DNA from: JAMOBE01 sp039908285
GTDB lineage: Bacteria > Pseudomonadota > Alphaproteobacteria > Rhodospirillales > Rhodospirillaceae
Length of the DNA stretch: 64,000 nucleotides
NCBI GenBank assembly: GCA_039908285.1
Contig: JAMOBE010000005.1
Coordinates: 1 to 64,000 of the forward strand
Direction: 5' to 3'
Shown: positions 32,549 to 42,072 of the stretch, one piece after another
Position numbering within the stretch: position 1 is the first letter of the stretch
Layout: each line of letters opens with the position of its first letter
Notes under the pieces: model-generated
The model's input: the letters and a program-made list of their open reading frames with translations, nothing else
What the model was told of the DNA's origin: nothing
The model's database searches: none
Made by a program: the position numbers and the translations under genes

Positions 32549-33967
32549 ATGGGCAGGTTGGTCGTGTTCGCCGCGTTGGCCATGGCGGTGGTCCTGGCGC
32601 CCCTCCCGGCACGGCCCGTCTCGGCACAGACCGTGCCGACGTCGCGGGCGCAGGTCAGCACATCGTTCGCGCCGGTGGTCCGGCAGGCGGCTCCGGCGGT
32701 GGTCAATATCTATAGCCGCCGGGTGGTGAAGACGTCGAAAAACGTGTCGCCGCTGCTGGACGACCCGCTGTTCCGCTATTTCTTCGGCGAGCAGTTCGGC
32801 CTCGGGGTGCCGAAGGAACGGGTGCAGAGTTCCCTCGGCTCAGGGGTGATCATCCGCTCCGATGGCGTGGTGGTGACCAACCACCACGTGATCAAGGACT
32901 CGGACGAGGTCATCGTCGTCCTCGCCGACCGCCGGGAGTTCGAGGCCAAGGTGGTGGGAACCGACGAGCGCACCGACCTCGCCGTGGTGAGAATCGACAC
33001 CCATGGGGAGAAGCTGCCGGCGCTTATCCTCGGCAACTCGGACGAACTGGAGGTGGGCGACCTGGTGCTGGCCATCGGCAATCCCTTCGGCGTCGGGCAG
33101 ACGGTGACCAGCGGCATCGTCTCGGCCCTGGCGCGCACCTCGGTCGGCGTGTCCGACTATCGCTTCTTCATCCAGACCGATGCCGCCATCAATCCCGGCA
33201 ATTCCGGCGGGGCGCTGGTGACCGTGGACGGGCGACTCGCCGGCATCAACAGCGCCATCTACAGCCGCAGCGGCGGCAACATCGGCATCGGCTTCGCCAT
33301 TCCCGCCAACATGGTCAAGGCGGTGGTGGACGGGGTGCTGGCGCAGGGCCGGCCGGTGCGGCCGTGGCTGGGGGCCTCGGGCCAGGCGGTGACGCCGGAG
33401 ATCGCCGAGTCGCTTGGTCTGGCGCGGCCGGTGGGAGTCCTGGTCAACGCCGTGCGGCGCGGCGGGCCGGCCGACACCGCCGGGCTGCGCAAGGGCGACG
33501 TCATCCTGGCGGTCAACAGCCACGAGGTGGAGGACCCCGAGGCCCTGCGCTATCGCATCGCCACCCTGCCGGTGGGCGAAACCGCCACCCTCAAGGTGCA
33601 GCGGGCCGGGGAGGCGCGGGGGATCGCCGTGCGGCTGGTGGCCCCGCCCGACCAGCCGCCGCGCGAGCTGACCGACATCAAGGGCCGCAACCCCTTCGCC
33701 GGGGCCACCGTGGCCAACGTCAACCCAGCCCTGACCGAGGAGCTGGGCCTGGGGGCCATCGAGGGAGGCGTGATCGTGACCCGCGTCCGGCGCGACAGCC
33801 TGGCCGACCGCATCAACCTTCGCCCGGGCGACGTCGTGCTCGACATCAACGGACGGACCATCGCCACCGTGGCCGAACTGAAACAGTCGCTGGTGGACGC
33901 CGACAAGGGCTGGCGGATCATGGTCCGGCGCGGGGAGAGCGTGCTGACGGTGGCGGTGGGGGGGTGA
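32549..33967 (+). CDS. periplasmic Do-type (DegP/DegQ) serine protease
   Basis: A 472-residue protease/chaperone for periplasmic quality control. Signal peptide (about 1-27), trypsin domain with His in TNHHVIKD (112), Asp in RTDLAVVRI (near 142), and Ser in NPGNSGGALV (near 217), then two PDZ domains (about 275-365 and 375-470). It lacks the CXXCH motif and Pro/Ala linker of MamE and is the housekeeping relative. GGGAGG sits 8-9 bases upstream of the start. Confidence 0.92.
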   Translation: MGRLVVFAALAMAVVLAPLPARPVSAQTVPTSRAQVSTSFAPVVRQAAPAVVNIYSRRVVKTSKNVSPLLDDPLFRYFFGEQFGLGVPKERVQSSLGSGVIIRSDGVVVTNHHVIKDSDEVIVVLADRREFEAKVVGTDERTDLAVVRIDTHGEKLPALILGNSDELEVGDLVLAIGNPFGVGQTVTSGIVSALARTSVGVSDYRFFIQTDAAINPGNSGGALVTVDGRLAGINSAIYSRSGGNIGIGFAIPANMVKAVVDGVLAQGRPVRPWLGASGQAVTPEIAESLGLARPVGVLVNAVRRGGPADTAGLRKGDVILAVNSHEVEDPEALRYRIATLPVGETATLKVQRAGEARGIAVRLVAPPDQPPRELTDIKGRNPFAGATVANVNPALTEELGLGAIEGGVIVTRVRRDSLADRINLRPGDVVLDINGRTIATVAELKQSLVDADKGWRIMVRRGESVLTVAVGG

Positions 33968-33980
33968 ACGGGATTTGAAC

Positions 33981-34109
33981 CTCTACTCCCTCTCCCCCTC
34001 GAGGGGGAGAGGGCCGGGGTGAGGGGGTGGGGCAACCAGCACCATCTCGAGAGTTTCGGCACCCCCCTCACCCAACCCTCTCCCCCCGAAGAGGGGGGAG
34101 AGGGCTTTT
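33981..34109. repeat. REP-A repeat copy
   Basis: Nearly identical to the copy inside the ATPase-TPR gene (17240-17377), differing at few positions. It lies between the convergent ends of the Do-type protease and the M48 gene and ends in GGGCTTTTGG, so it could serve as a terminator. Confidence 0.85.
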
Positions 34110-34125
34110 GGTGTTTGAGGTCCCC

Positions 34126-35490
34126 TCACCGGTCCCTGGGGTCCTTCTGCCGCATTTTTTTCTTCAGGGCCATGGCCGAGGTCTGGATGTCCTGAGCCCG
34201 CACCAGGGACGGGGTGTTCTTCGGCAGCAGGGCGGCCGCCCGGCCGGCGTGATAGATGGCCTCGTCCAGGGCGCCGGTCAGCATGGCGAACTCGGCCATG
34301 GCGAGGGAGGCCACGCCCATGTTGCCGCTGCGGCCATGGATGATGGACATGAGTCGCCAGGCGAAGGCGCTTTCCGGCTCGCGCTGGAGGGCGGCGTCCA
34401 GGTGGCCCACCGCCTCGCGCTGCAGGGCGGCGTCGTCCAGTTCCACCAGCACCTGGGCCAGCGACGTGCGCAGAAGCGCGCTGTCGGGAAGCAGCCGGAC
34501 CGCCTTGCGATAGGGCTCCAGCGCCTCATTGAGCCGTCCGTTCTCGAACAGCATCTGGCCCTTCAGTTCAGAGAAATAGGGGTCGTCGGGCTGCTCGGCG
34601 ATCAGGCCGTCGATCAGCGGCCGCGCCTGTCCGAGATCCGCCTTGCGATAGAAGGCGACGGCGCGGGCATAGCGGGCGTGGACCGACCGGTCCGCCTCCT
34701 TGTAGCGGGCGAAGGTCCGGGCCGCCGGCTCGGTGAAGGCGAACAGCTTGGCCTTGATGCGCTGGAACATGGCCTCGAACGCGGGGTTGGCGGGGCTCTC
34801 CCCGCCGGGTGCCGAGTCCAGGTGATGGCGCACGAACTCGATGCGGTCGCGGGTGATCGGGTGGGTGCGGACATAGGGGTCCTGCTGGCGCACCGACAGC
34901 AGTTCCTGGTCGCCCAGGACCTCGAAGAAGTCCAGCATGCCCCGCGGTGACTGCTTCGTGGCATCGAGCAGCCGCATCGCCGCCTGATCGGCCGACTGCT
35001 CCTGGGTGCGGGTGAAGGCGAACAGGGAGCGCATAGCCAGCTCCTGGCCCCCCATGGCGATCGCTCCGCCGACGTCGCCCCGTCCGGTGGCCATGGCCGC
35101 CGCCGCCCCGAGTGCCGCCGCCAGCAGGGCCTCGGTCTGGGCCTGGGCGACCTCGTCCCGCAGGGTCACCAGGTGCCCGCCGGCGATGTGGCCCGTCTCG
35201 TGGGCCAGCACGCCGATGAGCTGGTTCGCGGTCTCGGTCTTCAAAAGAAGGGCGGTGTGGATGTACATGTTGAGGCCATCGGCGACGAAGGCGTTCAGCG
35301 ACTTGTCGGCGAGGATGTGCAGGCGTACCGAATCCGGAGCGATGCCCGCCGATTGGAACAGTGGCGTGGCAAAGGCGCGGATGGTATTTTCGATTTCCGC
35401 GTCCCGTATTACAGTCCGCCTGTTGGAGTCGGCCTGGACAGGGCTGCCCAGAAGGCACAGGACAACCAGAAGTATGGTCAGCAGCCGCAT
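34126..35490 (-). CDS. M48 metalloprotease with TPR repeats (BepA/YfgC-like)
   Basis: Periplasmic outer-membrane quality-control protease. A signal peptide (1-20) is followed by a zinc site HETGH near residue 95 and the distal glutamate-bearing segment TRTQEQSADQAAMRLL near 160, typical of M48B/C. The C-terminal 200 residues hold TPR-like repeats. The 454-residue size fits the BepA family. The start codon ATG at 35490 shares bases with the start of the divergent gene at 35489. Confidence 0.9.
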   Translation of the reverse strand: MRLLTILLVVLCLLGSPVQADSNRRTVIRDAEIENTIRAFATPLFQSAGIAPDSVRLHILADKSLNAFVADGLNMYIHTALLLKTETANQLIGVLAHETGHIAGGHLVTLRDEVAQAQTEALLAAALGAAAAMATGRGDVGGAIAMGGQELAMRSLFAFTRTQEQSADQAAMRLLDATKQSPRGMLDFFEVLGDQELLSVRQQDPYVRTHPITRDRIEFVRHHLDSAPGGESPANPAFEAMFQRIKAKLFAFTEPAARTFARYKEADRSVHARYARAVAFYRKADLGQARPLIDGLIAEQPDDPYFSELKGQMLFENGRLNEALEPYRKAVRLLPDSALLRTSLAQVLVELDDAALQREAVGHLDAALQREPESAFAWRLMSIIHGRSGNMGVASLAMAEFAMLTGALDEAIYHAGRAAALLPKNTPSLVRAQDIQTSAMALKKKMRQKDPRDR

Positions 35491-37192
35491 GTATTCTCAC
35501 ACCGATCACCGTCCGCCCCGCGGCGGCGCGGACTCTGGACGGATCAAGGGTATCGCCCGGTCGGGGCTTCGTCAACGCGCGCCGGCGGTGTTTCTGGCCC
35601 TGGTGTTTCTGGCCCTGGCGCTGCTGGCCGGGGTGGGCGCCTGCGACCCCCAGCGGCCCGCCGCCGGAACCACCGGCTATGCGAGTGGCTTCGCCGGAGC
35701 GGTGGTGGCCGACGAGCCGCGGGCCGCGCTGGCCGCCCGTGACATCCTGTCGACGGGGGGCGGGGCCGTCGACGCGGCGGTCGCCCTGGCCTTCACCATG
35801 GCGGTGACCAATCCCTCCTCGGCCGGGCTCGGCGGAGGCGGCGTGTGCATGGTCCGCGATCCCAAGGTCCCCACCGTCGAGACGCTGGAGTTCTACGCGA
35901 CCGCCCCCGCCCAGATCGCTCCCGGCACCCCCCGTCCCAGCGCGGTGCCGGGCCTGCCCCGCGGCCTTTACGCCCTGCATGCCAAGTATGGAAAGGTGCG
36001 CTGGGAGCAGCTTCTGGCGTCGGCCGAGACGCTGGCCCGCTTCGGCAACACGGTGTCGCGCTCGCTGGCCCAGGACCTGACCCTGATCACCGAGCCGCTC
36101 CTTCAGGACGCCGAGATCCGCCGCGTGTTCGCCGACGGCACCGGACGGATTCTTCAGGAAGGCGCTCCCCTCGCCCAGATCGACCTGGCGGCGACCATCG
36201 GCCGCATCCGCCTGCGCGGTCCGGGTGAGTTCTATCTCGGCCAGGCTGCCCGCGACCTGGTGGCGGCGGTGACGGCGGCCGGAGGATCGCTGTCGCTCGA
36301 GGACCTGCGGGACTATGCGCCCCGCTGGATCGACACCCTGCAGGTGCCCTTCGGCACCAATGTCGCCCATTTCGCTCCGCCCCCCGCCGGCGGTGGGGTG
36401 GCCGGCCAGATGTGGGCGATGCTGGTGGACGGCGAGCGCTACACACGGCTCGCCGACGACGACCGTCACCACCTGATGGCGCAGGTGGCGATGCGCGCCT
36501 ATGCCGACCGGACGGTGTGGATGAAGCCCGACGGCACCAGCTCGGTGCCGGCCCCGGACCTGGTGACCCCGGCCCGCGTGACCGGGCTGATGGCCAGTTA
36601 CAATTCGGAGCGCTTCGTCCAGGTGCCGCACCCCAATCCCGCCATCACCGAGAACCCGGCGGGAACCGGCTTCACGGTGGTGGACTCGCGGGGCCTGGCC
36701 GTGTCCTGCGTTCTCAGCATGAACAACCTGTTCGGCATCGGTCGTATCGCCCCCGGAACGGGAATGGTGCTGGCGGCGGCTCCCCACCCTGGCGGGCGCG
36801 GCCCGTATGCCCTGGCGCCGATGATGGTGGTGAAACGGAACGTTCCAGAAATGATTTTCGCCGGGACCGGAACCGGAGGACCGCCGGCGGCGTCGGCCCT
36901 GGTGGCGACGGCGGCGCGGACCATCCTCGGCCGGCGCCTGCTTGCCGAGGCGGTGATGGCGCCGCGGCTGCATGCCGGGATGACTCCGGACCTGGTGGTG
37001 GTCGAGACCGCGGGGCAGCCACAGGTGACGGATGGCCTGGGGAAGCGGGGCTATACGCTCGGGGTCATGGGCAAGTTCGGTCGGGTCAACGCCGTGGGCT
37101 GTCCCGATGGCCTGCCGCCGCGGCCCGACACCTGCGAGGCGGTCAATGATCCCCGGGCGTCCGGGATCGGCATGATCGTGAATGGCGGATGA
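35489..37192 (+). CDS. gamma-glutamyltransferase family lipoprotein, atypical nucleophile region
   Basis: A 567-residue GGT/Ntn-hydrolase family protein. Residues about 26-50 form a lipoprotein-type signal with lipobox VGAC, so it is probably membrane-anchored in the periplasm. GGGAVDAAVALAF and SSAGLGGGGVCMV match the large-subunit region. At the processing site, where most family members have T-T/S-H-F, this protein reads AGTGFTVVDSRG (Thr 393): the position usually occupied by the nucleophile Thr appears to be Gly if aligned directly. ATG at 35489 is used; the reading frame further upstream lies inside the M48 gene. Confidence 0.82.
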   Translation: MYSHTDHRPPRGGADSGRIKGIARSGLRQRAPAVFLALVFLALALLAGVGACDPQRPAAGTTGYASGFAGAVVADEPRAALAARDILSTGGGAVDAAVALAFTMAVTNPSSAGLGGGGVCMVRDPKVPTVETLEFYATAPAQIAPGTPRPSAVPGLPRGLYALHAKYGKVRWEQLLASAETLARFGNTVSRSLAQDLTLITEPLLQDAEIRRVFADGTGRILQEGAPLAQIDLAATIGRIRLRGPGEFYLGQAARDLVAAVTAAGGSLSLEDLRDYAPRWIDTLQVPFGTNVAHFAPPPAGGGVAGQMWAMLVDGERYTRLADDDRHHLMAQVAMRAYADRTVWMKPDGTSSVPAPDLVTPARVTGLMASYNSERFVQVPHPNPAITENPAGTGFTVVDSRGLAVSCVLSMNNLFGIGRIAPGTGMVLAAAPHPGGRGPYALAPMMVVKRNVPEMIFAGTGTGGPPAASALVATAARTILGRRLLAEAVMAPRLHAGMTPDLVVVETAGQPQVTDGLGKRGYTLGVMGKFGRVNAVGCPDGLPPRPDTCEAVNDPRASGIGMIVNGG

Positions 37193-37217
37193 TCTCCATG
37201 CCACTGACACGGTGCCC

Positions 37218-38255
37218 ATGCGCATCACCCTGATCGACGACTCCATTCCCTTCGACGGCTACACGCCGGTGGCCTACCCCCTTGGTGGGGCGGAGAAGGC
37301 GTTCGCCAGTCTGGCGGCGGCCCTAGCGGGGCGCGGGCACGAGGTGACGGTGATCAATCGCTGCCGGATGCCGACCGTGATCGACGGTGTCCGCTGGGAA
37401 ACCTGGACCGGCCGGCCGAAGCGGGATCCCGAGGTGGTGATCGCCTTCCGCAAGGTGGCGCTGCTGGACACCCTGCGTCACACCGGCCGGCGGATCCTGT
37501 GGCTGACGTCGTCGGGACGGGCGCTGGACCGGCCGGCGGAGCGGGAGATCCTCGAGACCCATCGGCCGGCACTGGTGTTTCTCGGCCAGACCCACCGGAC
37601 CACCTGGTCGCGACCGGCCTGGTCGGGCGGGCCGAAGGTGGCCGTCATTCCTCCCGGCGTGCGCGAGGCCTATCTCGGCGAAACGCCCAACGAACCGGCG
37701 ACACCGCCCCGGGCCATCGTCACCACCCACCCCTCCCACGGGCTGGACTGGCTGCTGGACCTGTGGACCCGGCGCATCCACGCCGAAGTGCCGGAGGCCG
37801 AGCTGCATATCTACTCCGCCGTGCTGTCCAAGGGGCTGGCCGGAGCGGAGGTGCCCGAGGCGGTGCGGCCGGTGCTGCGCCGCGTGGTGGCTGGCCGCGC
37901 CCAGGGGGTGGTGGTGCAGGCGCCGGGAAATGATTTCGACATGGCCGAAGCCTACCGCAAGGCGCGGGTGCATCTCTATCCCGGGCATCCCGACGACATG
38001 GGGTTCTGGACCCTGGCCGAGAGTCAGGCCGCCGGTCTGCCGGCGGTGGCGCGAACCCTCGGTGCCGCCGCCGACCGCATCGTCGACGGCCGCACCGGCT
38101 ACCTGGTTCCCGACGCCGAGGCCCTGGCCAACATAGCGCAGATGGTGCTGACCAGCGACCGGGTGTTCCGCTCCCTCAGCGACGAGGCCAGGTCCACCCA
38201 GCGCTCCCGCACCTGGGACGCGGTGGCGGCGGAGTTCGAGGGCCTGTGGAAATGA
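37218..38255 (+). CDS. glycosyltransferase, GT4-like
   Basis: A 345-residue glycosyltransferase opening MRITLIDDSIPFDGYTPVA with PLGGAEKAFASL next, the usual nucleotide-sugar glycosyltransferase start. The C-terminal Rossmann half has LYPGHPDDMGFWTLAESQAAGLP near 250, equivalent to the E-x7-E donor site, and RIVDGRTGYLVPD. ATG at 37218 is preferred since the related gene at 39977 starts at the same point; an ATG at 37182 would overlap the previous gene by 11 bases. First gene of a compact polysaccharide operon; 4 bases separate it from the next. Confidence 0.83.
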   Translation: MRITLIDDSIPFDGYTPVAYPLGGAEKAFASLAAALAGRGHEVTVINRCRMPTVIDGVRWETWTGRPKRDPEVVIAFRKVALLDTLRHTGRRILWLTSSGRALDRPAEREILETHRPALVFLGQTHRTTWSRPAWSGGPKVAVIPPGVREAYLGETPNEPATPPRAIVTTHPSHGLDWLLDLWTRRIHAEVPEAELHIYSAVLSKGLAGAEVPEAVRPVLRRVVAGRAQGVVVQAPGNDFDMAEAYRKARVHLYPGHPDDMGFWTLAESQAAGLPAVARTLGAAADRIVDGRTGYLVPDAEALANIAQMVLTSDRVFRSLSDEARSTQRSRTWDAVAAEFEGLWK

Positions 38256-38259
38256 AGGC

Positions 38260-39219
38260 ATGAAAATCCTGTTCATCACCTCGACCCGGATCGGTGACGC
38301 CGTGCTGTCGACCGGGCTTCTCGACCATCTTCTCCGCACCTATCCGCAGGCCCGGGTGACCATCGCCTGCGGCCCGCAGCCCCTGCCCCTGTTCGCCGCC
38401 GTCCCCAACCTGGACCGGGCGATTCCCATGGCCAAGGGGCGGTGGGCGCGGCACTGGATCAGCCTGTGGCTAACCTGCGTCGGCACCCGCTGGGATATCG
38501 TGGTCGACCTGCGCAAGTCGGCGGTGTCGTATCTGCTGCGCGCCCGCAAGCGTTATCAGCTCGGCGGCGGGACCGAACCGATCCACCGCGTGCGCCAGAT
38601 CGCCGACGTGCTGGACCTGCCCGAGCCCCCCATGCCGAAGATCTGGACGGCCCGCAGCCATGGGGAGGCGGCGGCGCGACTCATTCCTCCCGGGCCGCCG
38701 GTGCTGGCGGTGGGGCCGACCAGCAACTGGCGGGCCAAGACCTGGCGGCCGGGGAACTTCGTCGAGCTGGCGGAGCGCCTGGCCGGGCCGGCCGGCATCC
38801 TTCCCGGGGCGCGCATCGCCGTCTTCGGGGCCGGCAACGAGCGGCCGCACGCCCAGCCGGTCATCGACGCCCTGCCGGCCGGGCGCTGCATCGACCTGGT
38901 GGGCTCGGTGGACCTTTTGACGGCCTATGCCTGCCTCGAGCGCTGTGACTTCTACGTCGGCAACGACTCGGCGCTGATGCACTTGGCGGCGGCGTCCGGC
39001 ATCCCGACCCTCGGCCTGTTCGGCCCAAGCCCCGAGGTGTTCTATGCGCCGTGGAGCTGGAACGCCGCGGTGGTCCGCACCGTCGAGCCCTTCGAGACCA
39101 TCTTTCCCGAGAATTTCGACCACCGCAACTCGGACACGCTGATGGACAGCCTGACTCCCGACATGGCGGAGGAGGCGGCGCGCGATCTCTGGCACCGCAG
39201 CATGGGAGTCGCGGCATGA
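38260..39219 (+). CDS. glycosyltransferase family 9 (heptosyltransferase-like)
   Basis: A 319-residue GT9 protein, likely transferring heptose to LPS core. It starts MKILFITSTRIGDAVLSTGL, a typical WaaC/WaaF N-terminus, then GPTSNWRAKTWRPGNFVELA near 148 and the C-terminal CDFYVGNDSALMHLAAASG near 228. It overlaps the next gene by 4 bases. The substrate is inferred from the family. Confidence 0.88.
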   Translation: MKILFITSTRIGDAVLSTGLLDHLLRTYPQARVTIACGPQPLPLFAAVPNLDRAIPMAKGRWARHWISLWLTCVGTRWDIVVDLRKSAVSYLLRARKRYQLGGGTEPIHRVRQIADVLDLPEPPMPKIWTARSHGEAAARLIPPGPPVLAVGPTSNWRAKTWRPGNFVELAERLAGPAGILPGARIAVFGAGNERPHAQPVIDALPAGRCIDLVGSVDLLTAYACLERCDFYVGNDSALMHLAAASGIPTLGLFGPSPEVFYAPWSWNAAVVRTVEPFETIFPENFDHRNSDTLMDSLTPDMAEEAARDLWHRSMGVAA

Positions 39220-39977
39220 ACTCGACCATCACCCTGTCGGCCGTGATCTCGGTCCGCAACGAAGAGCGTCAACTCGCCGAGTGCCTGGAGCGGCTGCGCT
39301 TCGCCGACGAACTGGTGGTGCTTCTGGACAAGTGCACCGACGGCTCCCGGGCCATCGCCGAGCGCTTCACCGACCGGCTGGTGGAGGGGGCCTGGGACAT
39401 CGAGGGCGACCGCCGCAACGCCGGCATCGCCGCCTGCCGCGGCCGCTGGATTCTCGAGATCGACGCCGACGAGCGGGTGGACGACGAGCTGGCGGCCGAG
39501 ATTCTCCAGGTGGTCGCCACCTCCACCGACGACATTCACGAGATCCCGGTGGACAACTACATCGGCGGCCGGCTGGTGCGCTACGGCTGGGGGGCCTCCT
39601 TCGGCAAGGCGGCCTATGCCGGGCTGTTCCGCCGCGGCGCCAAGGAGTGGGGACGCCAGCGGGTCCATCCCTCGGTCGTCTTTACCGGGCGGCGCGGGAG
39701 AAGACTCAGCCATCGCCTGCGCCACTACGTCGATCGCAACATATCGGACATGATCCGGCGCCTGGACAACTACTCGACCGCTCGGGCCAAGGACCTGCGG
39801 GACAGCGGCAACCCGGGAAATCTCGCCAACAATCTGCGACGCGTGGTATCGCGCTTCATCAAGTGCTACGTTGGGCGCAAGGGGTACCGCGAGGGTGGTC
39901 ATGGACTGCTGATCGCCCTGTGCGCGGCTCTCTATCCCCTGCTGTCCTATCTGAAGGCGACCCTAGAGGACGAGTGA
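39216..39977 (+). CDS. glycosyltransferase family 2 (WaaE/KdtX-like)
   Basis: A 253-residue GT2 protein. It opens with ITLSAVISVRNEERQLAECL, the GT-A sugar-nucleotide start, and has the metal-binding DADERV motif near 85 (ILEIDADERVDDEL). The C-terminal 80 residues, rich in Arg/Tyr, resemble WaaE proteins that add glucose to LPS core. ATG at 39216 overlaps the previous stop (ATGA). Confidence 0.86.
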   Translation: MNSTITLSAVISVRNEERQLAECLERLRFADELVVLLDKCTDGSRAIAERFTDRLVEGAWDIEGDRRNAGIAACRGRWILEIDADERVDDELAAEILQVVATSTDDIHEIPVDNYIGGRLVRYGWGASFGKAAYAGLFRRGAKEWGRQRVHPSVVFTGRRGRRLSHRLRHYVDRNISDMIRRLDNYSTARAKDLRDSGNPGNLANNLRRVVSRFIKCYVGRKGYREGGHGLLIALCAALYPLLSYLKATLEDE

Positions 39978-41026
39978 TGGCGAAAATCGTCCTGGCGGAC
40001 GACGGCATCGAGTTCGACGGCCGAACCCCTGAGCATTCGCCGCTCGGCGGGGCCGAAAGCTCGGTCATCGCCCTGTGCGAGACGCTGGCCCGCCGCGGCC
40101 ACGAGGTGATCGTGCGCAACGTCTGCAAGGCGCCCGTGCGCCACAACGGAGTCGACTGGGCGCCGCTCGAGGGGGGACTACCGCCGACGGCGGATCTGTT
40201 CATCGCCAACCGGGGAGACCGGCTGATCCAGGCCATGCCCGGGGCGCGGCGCACGGTGTTCTGGATCCATAATCCGGCGACCTACCTGCTCAAGGGGCGA
40301 TACCTCTGGAAGCTATGGCGGAAAAAGCCGGCCATCGTCTTCATCGGCGATTACCATGCCACCACATATCCGGCATGGGCGCCGGGCGGAGAACGGGTGG
40401 TCATTCCCTATGGGCTGCCCGACATGTTCCGCACGGCGGCGCCGGCGCCGGACATGCCCGGGCCGCGGGCCATCTTCACCTCCAATCCCCTGCGCGGGTT
40501 GGACTGGCTGCTGGAGGTGTGGGCGGAGAAGATCCACCCCCGTGTCCCCGGGGCGGAGCTGCACGTGTTCTCGGGTCCGGCCACCTATGGTGCCGCCGGC
40601 CGGGAGAAGGCGCAGCGGATGGGGGCGGTCCTGGACAGGGCGCGAGCGCTGGCGGCCCAGGGCGTGGTGTTGCGGGCACCGGTGGCCAAGGCCGTCCTGC
40701 TCGATGAGTTGCGGTGGGCTCGGGTGATGCTCTATAAGGGCGATGTGAACGAGACCTTTTGCATGGCCCTCGGCGAGGCGCAGGCGGTGGGTGTGCCGGC
40801 AGTGGTTCAGCCGATCGGGTCGGTGGTGGAGCGGGTGGTCGATGGCCGCACCGGCTTCATCGCGGTCGACGCGAGCGCCTTCGCCGACGGCGCCGTCCGC
40901 CTCCTGTCCGACGAGGCGTGCTGGCGGCGGATGCATGCGGCGGCCCTCGAGCTGCAGAGAAACTGGACCTGGGACGAGGCGGCGGCGGCCTTCGAGCGCC
41001 TGATTCCCGAGGAGAAAGGCCGATGA
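39977..41026 (+). CDS. glycosyltransferase, GT4-like
   Basis: A 349-residue glycosyltransferase related to the one at 37218, with the start MAKIVLADDGIEFDGRTPEH, then SPLGGAESSVIALCETLA. The C-terminal half has GLDWLLEVW near 175 and CMALGEAQAVGVPAVVQP near 263, with VVDGRTGFIAVD. Its start overlaps the previous stop by one base (TGATG) and its end overlaps the next gene by 4. Acceptor unknown. Confidence 0.85.
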   Translation: MAKIVLADDGIEFDGRTPEHSPLGGAESSVIALCETLARRGHEVIVRNVCKAPVRHNGVDWAPLEGGLPPTADLFIANRGDRLIQAMPGARRTVFWIHNPATYLLKGRYLWKLWRKKPAIVFIGDYHATTYPAWAPGGERVVIPYGLPDMFRTAAPAPDMPGPRAIFTSNPLRGLDWLLEVWAEKIHPRVPGAELHVFSGPATYGAAGREKAQRMGAVLDRARALAAQGVVLRAPVAKAVLLDELRWARVMLYKGDVNETFCMALGEAQAVGVPAVVQPIGSVVERVVDGRTGFIAVDASAFADGAVRLLSDEACWRRMHAAALELQRNWTWDEAAAAFERLIPEEKGR

Positions 41027-42072
41027 CCCGCGTTCTCCAGGCCATGGCGGGTGCCGAGTTCGGCGGTGCCGAGGCGTTTTTCGTCCGTCTGGTCCAGGCC
41101 ATTCACCGGGCCGGAGTCGACCAGCACGTGGTCATCCGCGAGCACCATCGGCGGGCGGAGATGCTGCGCGCCGGTGGCCTGCCGCCGGTCGAGCTGCCGT
41201 TCGGCGGCGCCCTGGACCTGAAGACACGTCTCGGCTTCCGGCACGAGATCTCGGCGTTCCAGCCCGACATCGTCATGACCTGGATGAACCGCGCCACCCG
41301 ATTCTGTCCGAAGGGCCGGTTCGTGCACGTGGGCCGACTCGGCGGCTACTATGACCTCAAGTATTACCAGGCCTGCGACCACCTGGTGGGCAATACCCAG
41401 GATATCGTCGACTATGTGATCCGCCAGGGCTGGCCGAGCGACCGGGCACACTACCTGCCCAACTTCGTCAGCGAGGAGCGGGCGCCCCCGGTGGTGCGCA
41501 TGACCTACTACACCCCGGACAGTTCGCCGCTGATCCTGTCTCTCGGGCGGCTGCATGCCAACAAGGGCTTCGACGTCCTGCTGAAGGCCATGACCATGGT
41601 GCCGGAGGCCTATCTGTGGATCGCCGGCGATGGGCCGCTACGGGCGGAGCTGGAGGCCATGGCGGCACAGCTCGCGGTCAAGCCGCGGGTGCGGTTCCTC
41701 GGCTGGCGCGACGATGTGGCGGCGCTGTTCGCGACGGCCGACCTGTTCGTCTGCCCCTCGCGCCATGAGCCCCTCGGCAACGTCATCCTGGAGGCCTGGG
41801 CGCAGGAACTGCCGGTGGTCGCCACCGAAAGTCAGGGGCCGGCGGCGCTGATCCACAAGGACGTCAACGGCGTCATGACGCCGGTGGACGAGCCGACCGC
41901 CCTGGCCAAGGGCATCAAGCGGGTGCTGCAGGATGCCACGTTCGCCCGCAACATCGCCGCCGGGGGGCGCCAGACCTTCGAGAGCCAATTCACCGAGGCC
42001 GCGGTGGTGGCCCGTTACAAAACCTTTTTCGAGCAGGTCACCGGGACATGTGCGGCATCGCCGGCGTCATGA
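41023..42072 (+). CDS. glycosyltransferase family 4
   Basis: A 349-residue GT4 protein: N-terminal MTRVLQAMAGAEFGGAEAFF, then LILSLGRLHANKGFDVLLKA near 165, and the E-x7-E donor site in CPSRHEPLGNVILEAWAQELP near 245, with HKDVNGVMTPVD. It overlaps asnB by 25 bases. These are strong GT4 hallmarks; the sugar is unknown. Confidence 0.9.
   Translation: MTRVLQAMAGAEFGGAEAFFVRLVQAIHRAGVDQHVVIREHHRRAEMLRAGGLPPVELPFGGALDLKTRLGFRHEISAFQPDIVMTWMNRATRFCPKGRFVHVGRLGGYYDLKYYQACDHLVGNTQDIVDYVIRQGWPSDRAHYLPNFVSEERAPPVVRMTYYTPDSSPLILSLGRLHANKGFDVLLKAMTMVPEAYLWIAGDGPLRAELEAMAAQLAVKPRVRFLGWRDDVAALFATADLFVCPSRHEPLGNVILEAWAQELPVVATESQGPAALIHKDVNGVMTPVDEPTALAKGIKRVLQDATFARNIAAGGRQTFESQFTEAAVVARYKTFFEQVTGTCAASPAS

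Noticed and set aside
34568..37246. An 892-residue minus-strand frame across the M48 and gamma-glutamyltransferase genes
   Set aside because: Arg/His/Gly-rich shadow of the two real genes, without start signals.
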